8,247 nt of DNA. Source: F23-B02 sp963590435. GTDB taxonomy: Bacteria > Bacillota > Clostridia > Oscillospirales > Oscillospiraceae. The notes beneath the pieces are model-generated. The model made no database searches and was not told the DNA's origin. It saw only the letters and a program-made list of their open reading frames with translations. The position numbers and the translations under genes were made by a program. Positions 1-5,665 of the stretch are shown here, one piece after another; position 1 is the stretch's first letter, and the number at the start of each line of letters is the position of its first letter. The stretch spans positions 1 to 8,247 of the forward strand of contig CAVAPG010000070.1 in NCBI GenBank assembly GCA_963590435.1. Direction: 5' to 3'.

Positions 1-88
1 GCCCTTGGCGCCCCTGTGTAAGGGGAGCTGTCTGCGAAGCAGACTGAGGGGTTGCTATAGTTGCAATGCAGTCGGTTATATGCTTGTA
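1..88 (+). repeat. Dispersed structured intergenic repeat, unit A1 (left edge cut by the window)
   Basis: This is the first of four related units in the window. It runs from GCCCTTGGC through two hairpins and GGGGTTGC to CAGTCGGTTATATGCTTG. Hairpin 1 is CCCCT-gtgta-AGGGG (11-25). Hairpin 2 is GTCTGC-GAA-GCAGAC (30-44). The unit matches those at 266-369 and, inverted, 8143-8247. Both of those have a further GGCA..GTAAAACCC segment before CCCTTGGC, so the start of this unit probably lies before the window. Elements of this kind are widespread in Oscillospiraceae-like genomes. I infer a non-coding, MITE- or REP-like element; no transposase is present. Confidence 0.75.
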
Positions 89-103
89 CTTCTGCCTTAG
101 TCT

Positions 104-153
104 GCAACCCCACCACCGCAAGCGGTCCCCCTCCCCTTACACAGGGGAGGCAA
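104..153 (-). repeat. Dispersed repeat, inverted unit A2 paired with A1
   Basis: Read on the minus strand this begins TTGCCTCCCCTGTGTAAGGGGAG, continues through a second hairpin ACCGC-TT-GCGGT, and ends GGGGTTGC, in the same order as unit A1. It lacks the CAGTCGGTTA tail. Because it opposes A1, the whole of 1-153 can fold as a composite hairpin: CCCCTGTGTAAGGGGAG near 11-27 faces CTCCCCTTACACAGGGG at 131-146, and GGGGTTGC at 48-54 faces GCAACCCC at 104-111. Confidence 0.7.
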
Positions 154-265
154 TGGCAAAACCGTTACATCGCTCTTCTGTTTTTACGCAGGTGGAGGCA
201 ATGAGCAAAGCGCGACTCTGTTCTCCTAATTTTGCATTTGGACATAGTATGCATTCAAAATAGCG
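154..265. other. Spacer between repeat units, no gene recognised
   Basis: This stretch separates the A1/A2 composite from unit B. Short reading frames cross it on both strands, but they run into the repeats, lack a ribosome binding site and resemble no known protein. GGAGGCAATG occurs at the A2 boundary (about 146-154) and again near 194-203, which may be a remnant of another repeat edge. I see no promoter or RNA gene. Confidence 0.4.
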
Positions 266-369
266 CGGCAAGCGTAAAACCCTCCACCCTTGGCGCCCCT
301 GTGTAAGGGGAGCTGTCATGCGTCAGCATGACTGAGGGGTTGCCATAGTTGCAATGCAGTCGGTTACAT
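266..369 (+). repeat. Dispersed structured intergenic repeat, unit B
   Basis: This is the most complete + strand copy. It starts with CGGCAAGCGTAAAACCC, then CCCTTGGCGCCCCTGTGTAAG, a second hairpin, GGGGTTGC, and CAGTCGGTTACAT. Hairpin 2 is GTCATGC-gtca-GCATGAC (315-332). Both arms differ from the arms in A1, yet pairing is kept. The left flank matches the outer flank of the inverted unit at 8143-8247 (GGCA.G.GTAAAACCC), which sets the element's outer boundary. It lies about 65 bp upstream of the rubrerythrin promoter region, so any effect on that gene would be indirect. Confidence 0.75.
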
Positions 370-433
370 CGTCGTGATGGCTGTATTATCAGTGCCATTT
401 TATCCGTTAAGGCGGCATAAATCAATATGATTT

Positions 434-482
434 TGTAGCATTTTCTACATTTTGCGCGGTGAACAGATGATATAATTTCATC
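434..482 (+). promoter_or_regulatory. Rubrerythrin promoter region with two palindromes (candidate operators)
   Basis: A perfect -10 TATAAT lies at 471-476, 29 bases before the start codon. No good -35 is visible at 17 bp; the best nearby sequences are CATTTT (448-453) and TTTTGC (450-455), which suggests an activated or weak core promoter. Two inverted repeats bracket it: TGTAG-catttt-CTACA at 434-449 and GATGA-tataatt-TCATC at 466-482. The second covers the -10 and is a 17-base palindrome with one mismatched pair about its centre. Rubrerythrin genes are often under PerR control, but this palindrome is a poor match to the PerR box TTATAATnATTATAA. The regulator is therefore unassigned. Confidence 0.6.
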
Positions 483-505
483 AACAGATAAAAGGAGGTG
501 CCGTC

Positions 506-1048
506 ATGGCGGAATTAAAGGGAACAAAAACCGAGAAGAATCTTATGGAGGCCTTTGCAGGCGAAAGCATGGCACGCAATAAATACAGCTACTATGCGTC
601 AAAGGCGAAGAAGGACGGATATCAGCAGATAGCGGCAATATTCGAGGAGACTGCCGCAAACGAAAAAGAGCACGCCAAGCTCTGGTTCAAGCTTCTGTGC
701 GGCGGCGCGATACCCTCAACGGAGGAAAACCTTGTCGCGGCGGCGGCAGGCGAAAACGAAGAGTGGACGGATATGTATGCCCGTATGGCTCAGGAGGCCG
801 AAGACGAGGGCTTTGCCGACATAGCGCGTCTTTTCCGCTGCGTGGGCGCAATCGAAAAGGAACATGAGGAGAGATATCTCAAGCTGCTCGAGAACGTCCG
901 CAGCTCAAGCGTTTTTGCAAAAAAGGAAAAGGTAATCTGGATCTGCCGCAACTGCGGACATATCCACGAGGGACCCGAAGCGCCGCAGTCGTGCCCGACC
1001 TGCGCGCATCCGCAGGATTACTTCGAGCTGAGAGTCATAAATTACTGA
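506..1048 (+). CDS. rbr: Rubrerythrin
   Basis: A cytoplasmic non-haem diiron peroxidase that reduces hydrogen peroxide with electrons passed through its own rubredoxin domain; it protects anaerobes from oxidative stress. The 180-residue product has the N-terminal ferritin-like four-helix domain. Diiron ligands are recognisable as E20, E53, H56 (EKEH), E83, E86, E117 and H120 (EKEH). The C-terminal rubredoxin-like domain holds one iron through C147/C150 (CRNC) and C163/C166 (CPTC), followed by the family-typical HP and a FELR.IN ending. It is about 11 residues shorter than the Desulfovibrio vulgaris protein; the gap falls in the loop between helices B and C (about residues 66-76), and all ligands are kept. 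The start is fixed by AAAGGAGG at 491-498, 7 bases before ATG. It is monocistronic, with its own terminator downstream. Confidence 0.97.
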   Translation: MAELKGTKTEKNLMEAFAGESMARNKYSYYASKAKKDGYQQIAAIFEETAANEKEHAKLWFKLLCGGAIPSTEENLVAAAAGENEEWTDMYARMAQEAEDEGFADIARLFRCVGAIEKEHEERYLKLLENVRSSSVFAKKEKVIWICRNCGHIHEGPEAPQSCPTCAHPQDYFELRVINY

Positions 1049-1065
1049 CAGAATAAGCTAAGCCT

Positions 1066-1104
1066 TCTCCCGATTCGGAGCCTTTGCCGGATCGGGAGAT
1101 TTTT
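1066..1104 (+). terminator. Rho-independent terminator of the rubrerythrin gene
   Basis: The arms TCTCCCGAT (1066-1074) and ATCGGGAGA (1091-1099) pair perfectly. Pairing can extend inward by CGG/CCG across a T-G wobble. TTTTT follows at 1100-1104. It begins 18 bases after the stop codon and isolates the gene from the next one. Confidence 0.92.
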
Positions 1105-1113
1105 GCATCGATG

Positions 1114-1142
1114 TTGAAATTGAAAACATATGCTGATATAAT
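1114..1142 (+). promoter_or_regulatory. Promoter of the EFR1-family gene
   Basis: The -35 TTGAAA (1114-1119) and -10 TATAAT (1137-1142) are separated by 17 bp, a near-consensus vegetative (SigA-type) promoter. A second TTGAAA directly follows the first (1120-1125), but its spacing of 11 bp is too short. The predicted leader is about 20 bases and contains only the ribosome binding site. Confidence 0.85.
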
Positions 1143-1170
1143 AAGCCCATAAACAACGGAGGAAAAGGCC

Positions 1171-1926
1171 ATGATTTTATACTACACCGGAACGGGAAAC
1201 AGCGAGTATGCCGCCCTGCGCATTGCGAAAATAACAGGCGACGAGGCGGTCAATCTGTTTGAAAGGATTCGCGATAACAACACATCCGAGCTGCAGTCGG
1301 ATAAGCCCTGGGTCATCGTCACGCCGACATACGCGTGGCGCGTGCCGCGCATAGTGCGCCGGCTGCTGGACAAAACCGAGCTGCGCGGCAGTCGGGATAT
1401 CTACTTTGTTATGACCTGCGGAAGCGAGAACGGAAACGCGGGATATTACGCTGAAAAATGGTGCGCCGGGAAAAACATGAACTTCAAGGGCTGCGCCGGA
1501 GTTCAAATGCCGGAAAATTATATTGCCATGTTCTCGGCACCCTCGCCGAAGGAAGAGGCGGAGATTATCGTGCGCGCAAACGGGCGCATTGATCTTCTGG
1601 CAGAGAGCATCGCCGCAGGCGAGAGCTTTGCCAAACCGAAGATAGGGCTTTTAGATAAAATTTACAGTGCTCCGGTGAACGCGGTCTTCTATCCGCTGTT
1701 TGTAAAGGCGAAGAAATTCCGCGCAACGGACGAGTGCATCGGCTGCGGCAGCTGTGCCGCCATGTGCCCGACGAAAAACATACGCATCGAAAACGGCAGG
1801 CCCGTCTGGGGCGATGACTGCACCCACTGTATGGCATGCATCTGCCGATGCCCGAAGCAGGCCGTCGAATACGGAAGCCACACCAAGGGCAAGCGCAGAT
1901 ATTACTGCAAAGAAAAGCTATTATAA
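1171..1926 (+). CDS. EFR1-family flavodoxin/2x[4Fe-4S] ferredoxin protein
   Basis: A 251-residue soluble electron-transfer protein that fuses a flavodoxin-like domain to a bacterial-type ferredoxin. The N-terminus YYTGTGNSEY (residues 4-13) is the FMN-phosphate-binding loop of the flavodoxin fold, and TPTYAWRVP (51-59) fits a second flavin-contacting loop. The C-terminal part carries two CxxCxxCxxxCP clusters: C189, C192, C195, C199 and C217, C220, C223, C227, each expected to bind a [4Fe-4S] cluster. The architecture matches the EFR1 family of anaerobic Firmicutes, whose redox partners are mostly unknown. The start is set by GGAGG at 1158-1162, 8 bases before ATG. It has its own promoter and ends at a shared terminator. 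Being next to rubrerythrin makes a role in redox balance or oxidative stress possible, but nothing in the sequence shows it. Confidence 0.92.
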   Translation: MILYYTGTGNSEYAALRIAKITGDEAVNLFERIRDNNTSELQSDKPWVIVTPTYAWRVPRIVRRLLDKTELRGSRDIYFVMTCGSENGNAGYYAEKWCAGKNMNFKGCAGVQMPENYIAMFSAPSPKEEAEIIVRANGRIDLLAESIAAGESFAKPKIGLLDKIYSAPVNAVFYPLFVKAKKFRATDECIGCGSCAAMCPTKNIRIENGRPVWGDDCTHCMACICRCPKQAVEYGSHTKGKRRYYCKEKLL

Positions 1927-1936
1927 TTATATGCAG

Positions 1937-1965
1937 AAAACCCGTCGGCATCTCCGACGGGTTTT
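1937..1965. terminator. Bidirectional terminator between convergent genes
   Basis: AAAACCCGTCGG (1937-1948) and CCGACGGGTTTT (1954-1965) form a perfect 12-bp stem with loop CATCT. Runs of T border the stem in both reading directions. It begins 10 bases after the EFR1 stop codon and lies 17 bases beyond the azlD stop codon on the other strand, so it can end transcription of both. Confidence 0.93.
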
Positions 1966-1982
1966 GAATTTGTTATGGATTT

Positions 1983-2315
1983 TTAAAACACAAGCTGGAC
2001 GAGCAGCATATACACGGCCGTTCCTCCGCCGACGGAGATAAGCAGATTCTCCTTCCACTCGTAGCTTATTATGACAAACAGCGCCGCGATAAGCTCGGGA
2101 AGTCCGTGCGAGCCTGTGAGTATGGGCGTGCTTTTGAAGCAATAGACGACCAGCAGACCCATGAGTGCCGGCGGCAGAACGCGGCCGAGGTATTTTACGA
2201 ATTCGGGAGTCTCCTTCTTGCCGGAAAAGGCGATAAAGGGAAGCCAGCGCGATATCTGCGTGGCGGCGGTGATGCAGAGGATGATGACAAGTGTCTGAAT
2301 AACGGTAAGTTTCAC
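1983..2315 (-). CDS. azlD: AzlD-family branched-chain amino acid transport subunit
   Basis: The small membrane partner of AzlC. In Bacillus subtilis AzlCD exports branched-chain amino acids and analogues such as 4-azaleucine. The 110-residue product has about four hydrophobic segments (roughly 5-20, 43-60, 72-85, 93-110) and the family-typical RWLPF (23-27), a YLGRVLPPALMG stretch (42-53) and a C-terminal GTAVYMLLVQ. The start codon is GTG, overlapping the azlC stop as GTGA. The site GGGGAGG lies 8 bases upstream inside azlC, so translational coupling is likely. The natural substrate here cannot be told from sequence. Confidence 0.9.
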   Translation of the reverse strand: MKLTVIQTLVIILCITAATQISRWLPFIAFSGKKETPEFVKYLGRVLPPALMGLLVVYCFKSTPILTGSHGLPELIAALFVIISYEWKENLLISVGGGTAVYMLLVQLVF

Positions 2316-3022
2316 AGCTTATTCCTCCCCAGCCAGAATATTACGAGCAGGCCCATGAGCGCAGGGATAAGAAACGTCGTCGAGCCGAATATAATCCGAG
2401 CGGCAAGCGTGACCGCAACGCCTATAAGACAGGCGGGACGGTTGGACTTATCCTTCCACTGCTGGAGGAAGAACACGATAAACAGCGCGTTGAGCGCAAA
2501 GTCAAGTCCGGTTGTGTCAAAGGTGATAATCCTGCCGAGCAGACCGCCGATTGCAGTCAGTCCGCCCCAGTAAAACCACAGAATAAGCGACTGGCCGAAG
2601 TAGAAATACCGCGGCTCAAGTCCTTCGGGCGCTTCGGTCGTCACCGCCAGCGAGAAGGGCTCGTCGGCGAGAGTGTAGATCATAAACGGCTTGAACGGCA
2701 TGGCGTTGTTATATTTCTCAATCAGAGCAAGACCGTAGAACGTGTGGCGGAAGTTGACAAAATAGCTCATTATGAACATCTGCACCGGGTCAAAGCCCGC
2801 TGCCATCATGGGCACGGCGGCAATCTGCATTCCGCCGCAGAAGCATATGAGCGAAAACAGCATCGTCCACAGCGGCCCGTAGCCGAGCTCCTCCATCAGC
2901 ACGCCGTATGTCAGCGCAACGAAAATCCATCCGAAGAATATCGGGAGCGTGGACGGAAACGCGGCCTTCACGCCGCGGATAATTTCCTTGAATTCAACCT
3001 TGTTTTTCTTTTCAGCATTCAT
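2312..3022 (-). CDS. azlC: AzlC-family branched-chain amino acid transport subunit
   Basis: The large subunit of the two-part AzlCD exporter in the cytoplasmic membrane. From the chosen ATG the product is 236 residues, normal for the family, with several hydrophobic helices. Family-like motifs include CGGMQ (62-66), NFRH.FYGLA (90-99), TLADEPFSL (117-125) and GLDFALNALF (172-181). The reading frame is open further upstream to a TTG at 3070, but that extension runs through the secG terminator and has no ribosome binding site. The ATG at 3022 also lacks a clear one: CCTTTTATTTTATT precedes it. It lies 9 bases past the terminator's T-tract, with no recognisable promoter between, so expression may depend on readthrough from secG. 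Its stop overlaps azlD by 4 bases. Confidence 0.88.
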   Translation of the reverse strand: MNAEKKNKVEFKEIIRGVKAAFPSTLPIFFGWIFVALTYGVLMEELGYGPLWTMLFSLICFCGGMQIAAVPMMAAGFDPVQMFIMSYFVNFRHTFYGLALIEKYNNAMPFKPFMIYTLADEPFSLAVTTEAPEGLEPRYFYFGQSLILWFYWGGLTAIGGLLGRIITFDTTGLDFALNALFIVFFLQQWKDKSNRPACLIGVAVTLAARIIFGSTTFLIPALMGLLVIFWLGRNKL

Positions 3023-3030
3023 AATAAAAT

Positions 3031-3058
3031 AAAAGGCGCAGTCGGAAATGACTGCGCC
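3031..3058 (-). terminator. Rho-independent terminator after secG
   Basis: On the minus strand GGCGCAGTC (3058-3050) pairs perfectly with GACTGCGCC (3043-3035) around a 6-base loop, followed by TTTTATTTTATT. It begins 25 bases after the secG stop. The azlC start codon follows the T-rich tail almost at once, so the hairpin may act as a partial terminator that sets the secG to azlCD expression ratio. Confidence 0.88.
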
Positions 3059-3082
3059 GTGCTTTCTCAAATTTGCGCGCTG

Positions 3083-3319
3083 TCAGATAAGGTTCAGCAC
3101 GAGGGTAAGGATAACAAAAGCGATTGCAAACCATTTGGTTGCCTTTGCAAGCTTTGCGTCCAGGGACTTTGCCTTGCCCTTGCTCAGGAAGGTTTCAGCG
3201 CCGCCGGCTATTGCACCGGACAGACCTGCGCTCTTACCGCTTTGCATAAGAACAACGATTGTTACTGCCAGACCGGACAGAAGCTGAAGGATGGTGAGAA
3301 TAAGTTTAACAGTGCTCAT
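3083..3319 (-). CDS. secG: Preprotein translocase subunit SecG
   Basis: A small integral-membrane subunit of the SecYEG channel that improves SecA-driven protein export. The 78-residue product has the SecG layout: an N-terminal transmembrane helix (about 4-25), the cytoplasmic loop beginning LMQSGKSAGLSGAIAGG (24-40, the diagnostic VxLQ..K..GL.....GG pattern), and a second helix (about 61-78). The length is typical. The start ATG is preceded by AAAGGA with a spacer of about 10 bases, and an excellent promoter lies upstream. It is followed by its own terminator, so the main transcript is probably monocistronic. Confidence 0.95.
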   Translation of the reverse strand: MSTVKLILTILQLLSGLAVTIVVLMQSGKSAGLSGAIAGGAETFLSKGKAKSLDAKLAKATKWFAIAFVILTLVLNLI

Positions 3320-3368
3320 TTATATTCAATCCTTTCGATTTTGACACATTTTGATTATTAGCTTTACT

Positions 3369-3397
3369 ACTATATCACAAGAATATAGGGAATTCAA
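3369..3397 (-). promoter_or_regulatory. Promoter of secG
   Basis: On the minus strand TTGAAT (3397-3392) and TATAGT (3374-3369) are separated by 17 bp, close to consensus, with TGTGA next to the -10 giving an extended -10 TGnTATAGT-like context. The predicted start near 3362 leaves a leader of about 43 bases with the ribosome binding site. Confidence 0.8.
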
Positions 3398-3417
3398 GAA
3401 AAATTTATGCTAATTTT

Positions 3418-4758
3418 TTACCATACCTGCCATCTGAGCAGAAACGCGGAAAAATACGCAATCAGGAGAACCGCGCTGAGCGCAAGCAGAATTTTTTCGG
3501 TCCTCGGGCGCAGATTGAATACGCCGATTGCGGCAGGCAGCGAGATCATTGCCGCAAGGTATCTCGGTGCGCTCAGAAGCCATGTCGCGCCGATGGCAAC
3601 GACAAAATAGGCGATGAAATACGCGGTGTAGGACGTGCGGAGCTTCTTTGCCGCGGCAATTATTAATGCAAGCGAAAACACCTGCGCCAGCAGATTCGGC
3701 AGCCACAGCCCCCAAAAATACGGAGCATTCGAGGAAAAGCACGAAACGGCGTTTTCGGTCTGATAGGCGGCGGTGTTGAAAAACCAGCCGAGCTGCTGAC
3801 CCCAGTGCTCGCTCTGATACTCGGTGAATTTAAAGGCATCGCCGGAGACGGTGTAATTTACAAGGCAGTACGCCGCAAAGCCGAGCGGAATGATGATAAT
3901 TGCAAGATACTCGCGCGCCTTGACGCGTCTGTGAACAAGCTCGAGGAAAACCGGCACGATGAGGATAATCCCCAATGAGCGCGTGAACGCGGCATATGCG
4001 CCGAGAATGCTTCCTGTGAAAACTCTTCCGCGGCGGACAAGATACAGGCACGAGAGCGTGCACAGAATAAACAGGCTCTCGCTCATGGGTGCGGCGAAGA
4101 AAAACGCCGCAGGACAAAGGGCAAAGAATTTAACCGCACGCAGGGCCTTACTCCCGCTCATATCAAATCGCAGGAGCTTATAGAGCATAGCGCCCGAGCC
4201 TGCAAAGCACACGCCGGAGATTATAAATCCAGCCGACAGGCAGCTTCCGGATATGTATGATAATATCCGCACGGCGATCGGGTATCCCGGCAAAAACACA
4301 AGCTGCACGAGCCTGTCCATGCTCCCTTCGGAAAGATACCAGTCGCGGGCAATGTCCATATAATGCTGACTGTCGGTGCACAGCCAGAAGTTCAGATAGC
4401 TGCCGGCGTCCTCGCAATAGCCGAAAACACGCCGGAGGATAAATCCGAAGATAATAATAAAACCATCCCAGAGCAGAATGAACGCAAAAATTTCGGCGCA
4501 TATGCCGCCTTCGGCTTGGGGCACGGCATCGCAATTGCAATCGCCGCCGTCGCGTAAAAATGCGCAGAACGATGGCACAAAACGCAGGCACAGCACGAGC
4601 ATGGCAAGCACGCTGACAACCGCTGCCGTATATCCGACCGCACCATAGCCGCTTCGGGCGCACCACAGGGCAAACACCGCCGCAAGCGCCGCCGTGCCGA
4701 ATGCCGATATTAATTTTTCGGGAAGCTTATCGCTTATGCTGATTTTATTGTCTGTCAT
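3418..4758 (-). CDS. PIG-V-like (mannosyltransferase family) integral membrane glycosyltransferase
   Basis: A 446-residue polytopic membrane protein with about ten or more hydrophobic helices, most like bacterial members of the PIG-V/GPI mannosyltransferase 2 family (GT-C fold, lipid-linked sugar donors). Supporting motifs, in order: TDSQHYMDIARDWY (128-141) with a candidate catalytic Asp129 in the first loop; FLPGYP (155-160), resembling the family's FPLYP; MSESLF (225-230); AAFTRSLG (256-263); and SAPRYL (396-401). The acceptor is unknown; a cell-envelope glycan or glycoprotein is possible. The frame extends to a TTG at 4830, but that codon sits inside the trpZ terminator, so I chose the first ATG. 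That ATG has no convincing ribosome binding site. Residues 70-85, with a GGDCNC segment, form an unusual polar loop between early helices. It appears monocistronic. Confidence 0.8.
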   Translation of the reverse strand: MTDNKISISDKLPEKLISAFGTAALAAVFALWCARSGYGAVGYTAAVVSVLAMLVLCLRFVPSFCAFLRDGGDCNCDAVPQAEGGICAEIFAFILLWDGFIIIFGFILRRVFGYCEDAGSYLNFWLCTDSQHYMDIARDWYLSEGSMDRLVQLVFLPGYPIAVRILSYISGSCLSAGFIISGVCFAGSGAMLYKLLRFDMSGSKALRAVKFFALCPAAFFFAAPMSESLFILCTLSCLYLVRRGRVFTGSILGAYAAFTRSLGIILIVPVFLELVHRRVKAREYLAIIIIPLGFAAYCLVNYTVSGDAFKFTEYQSEHWGQQLGWFFNTAAYQTENAVSCFSSNAPYFWGLWLPNLLAQVFSLALIIAAAKKLRTSYTAYFIAYFVVAIGATWLLSAPRYLAAMISLPAAIGVFNLRPRTEKILLALSAVLLIAYFSAFLLRWQVW

Positions 4759-4817
4759 GCCTGATATAATATCACGCCCAAAGCTTAAAATAAAGCCGCA
4801 GAGAATAAAAACGGCGT

Positions 4818-4846
4818 AAAAAAACGGCAATCGTTGACTGCCGTTT
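4818..4846 (-). terminator. Rho-independent terminator of the trpXYZ operon
   Basis: On the minus strand AAACGGCA (4846-4839) pairs with TGCCGTTT (4829-4822) around a 9-base loop, followed by TTTT and further T-rich sequence. It starts 32 bases after the trpZ stop codon. The extended reading frame of the downstream glycosyltransferase begins inside this loop, which argues against that extension. Confidence 0.88.
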
Positions 4847-4878
4847 AAGATAATTTAAAATTTAATATTATGCGTTTC

Positions 4879-5664
4879 TCAGCTCAGGAGCATGCGGTCA
4901 TTATCAAGAGCTTTGCCGGAGCCGGCCTTGAAGCGGTCGAGGAAGTCCTGCACGGTCATGCCGTCGCGCTCCGCGCCCGACACGTCCATGATAATATTGC
5001 CGTTATCCATCATAAGCGTGCGGTTTCCCAGATCAAGGGCAGACTGCATATTGTGGGTTATCATCATGCAGGTGATATTGTCCTTTGCGACTATGCTCTT
5101 GGTAAGCTCCAGAACCTTTTCCGCCGTCGCGGGGTCGAGTGCCGCCGTATGCTCGTCAAGCAGAAGAAGCTTCGGCGGAACTATTGTCGCCATAAGCAGC
5201 GTCAGTGCCTGACGCTGGCCGCCCGAGAGCAGGCCGACGGGCTGTGTGAGTCTGTCCTCAAGTCCCATGTCCAGAAGCGAGAGCTTTTCGCGGAACATTG
5301 CGCGGTCTGCCTTTGTTATATACGAAAACCAGCCGCCGCTTTTTGCCGCCATGGCGAGGTTTTCCTCTATGCTCATGCCGGGTGCGCTGCCGCGCATCGG
5401 GTCCTGAAACAGTCTGCCTATCATGCGTGCGCGCTTGTGCTCAGGCATAAATGTTATATCCTTCCCGCCGAGCTCTATACTGCCGCTGTCGGTGAAGAAG
5501 CTGCCGGCGATGGCATTGAACAGGGTGGATTTTCCCGCGCCGTTTGCGCCGATTATCGTAATGAAATCGCCGTCATTGACATCGAGCGAAAGTCCGCTGA
5601 GCGCTGTTTTTTCGTTTACGGTTCCGGGATTGAAGGTCTTGCTTATTTTATTGAGCTTTAGCAT
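4879..5664 (-). CDS. trpZ: ABC transporter ATP-binding protein, tryptophan uptake (TrpZ-like)
   Basis: The cytoplasmic ATPase that powers the TrpXYZ-type importer (COG1101 group). The 261-residue product has all nucleotide-binding motifs: Walker A GANGAGKST (39-47), Q-loop Q87, signature LSGGQ (146-150), Walker B LLLLDE (166-171), the family-typical EHTAALDP with D-loop ALD (175-177), and the switch histidine H204 in MITHN. The ATG at 5664 lies one base after the trpY stop and 8 bases after GGGCGG, the likely ribosome binding site. A GTG three codons upstream (5673), overlapping trpY, is the alternative. The substrate follows from the Trp T-box at the head of the operon, not from the ATPase itself. 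It contains the only tryptophan in the three transporter proteins (W112). Confidence 0.93.
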   Translation of the reverse strand: MLKLNKISKTFNPGTVNEKTALSGLSLDVNDGDFITIIGANGAGKSTLFNAIAGSFFTDSGSIELGGKDITFMPEHKRARMIGRLFQDPMRGSAPGMSIEENLAMAAKSGGWFSYITKADRAMFREKLSLLDMGLEDRLTQPVGLLSGGQRQALTLLMATIVPPKLLLLDEHTAALDPATAEKVLELTKSIVAKDNITCMMITHNMQSALDLGNRTLMMDNGNIIMDVSGAERDGMTVQDFLDRFKAGSGKALDNDRMLLS

Positions 5665-5665
5665 A

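Noticed and set aside
66..319. Two short frames (65 codons on +, 60 codons on -) near the left end
   Set aside because: Both run through the dispersed repeat units, lack ribosome binding sites and have repeat-derived composition.
1..369. CRISPR array as an explanation for the repeated segments
   Set aside because: The units are in mixed orientation, unequal in length and unevenly spaced, contain internal hairpins, and have no regular spacers or cas genes.
466..482. Confident PerR box at the rubrerythrin promoter
   Set aside because: The palindrome matches only about 7 of 14 informative positions of TTATAATnATTATAA, so I report it as an unassigned operator candidate.
3023..3070. TTG-initiated extension of AzlC
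   Set aside because: It would be encoded by the secG terminator stem, has no ribosome binding site, and makes the N-terminus longer than usual for the family.
4759..4830. TTG-initiated extension of the glycosyltransferase
   Set aside because: The TTG lies within the trpZ terminator hairpin and has no ribosome binding site, although the extension is hydrophobic and could mimic a membrane helix.
4870..5661. A + strand frame of 263 codons opposite trpZ
   Set aside because: It is an exact antisense shadow of an ABC ATPase with all motifs intact. There is no ribosome binding site and no resemblance to a known protein.
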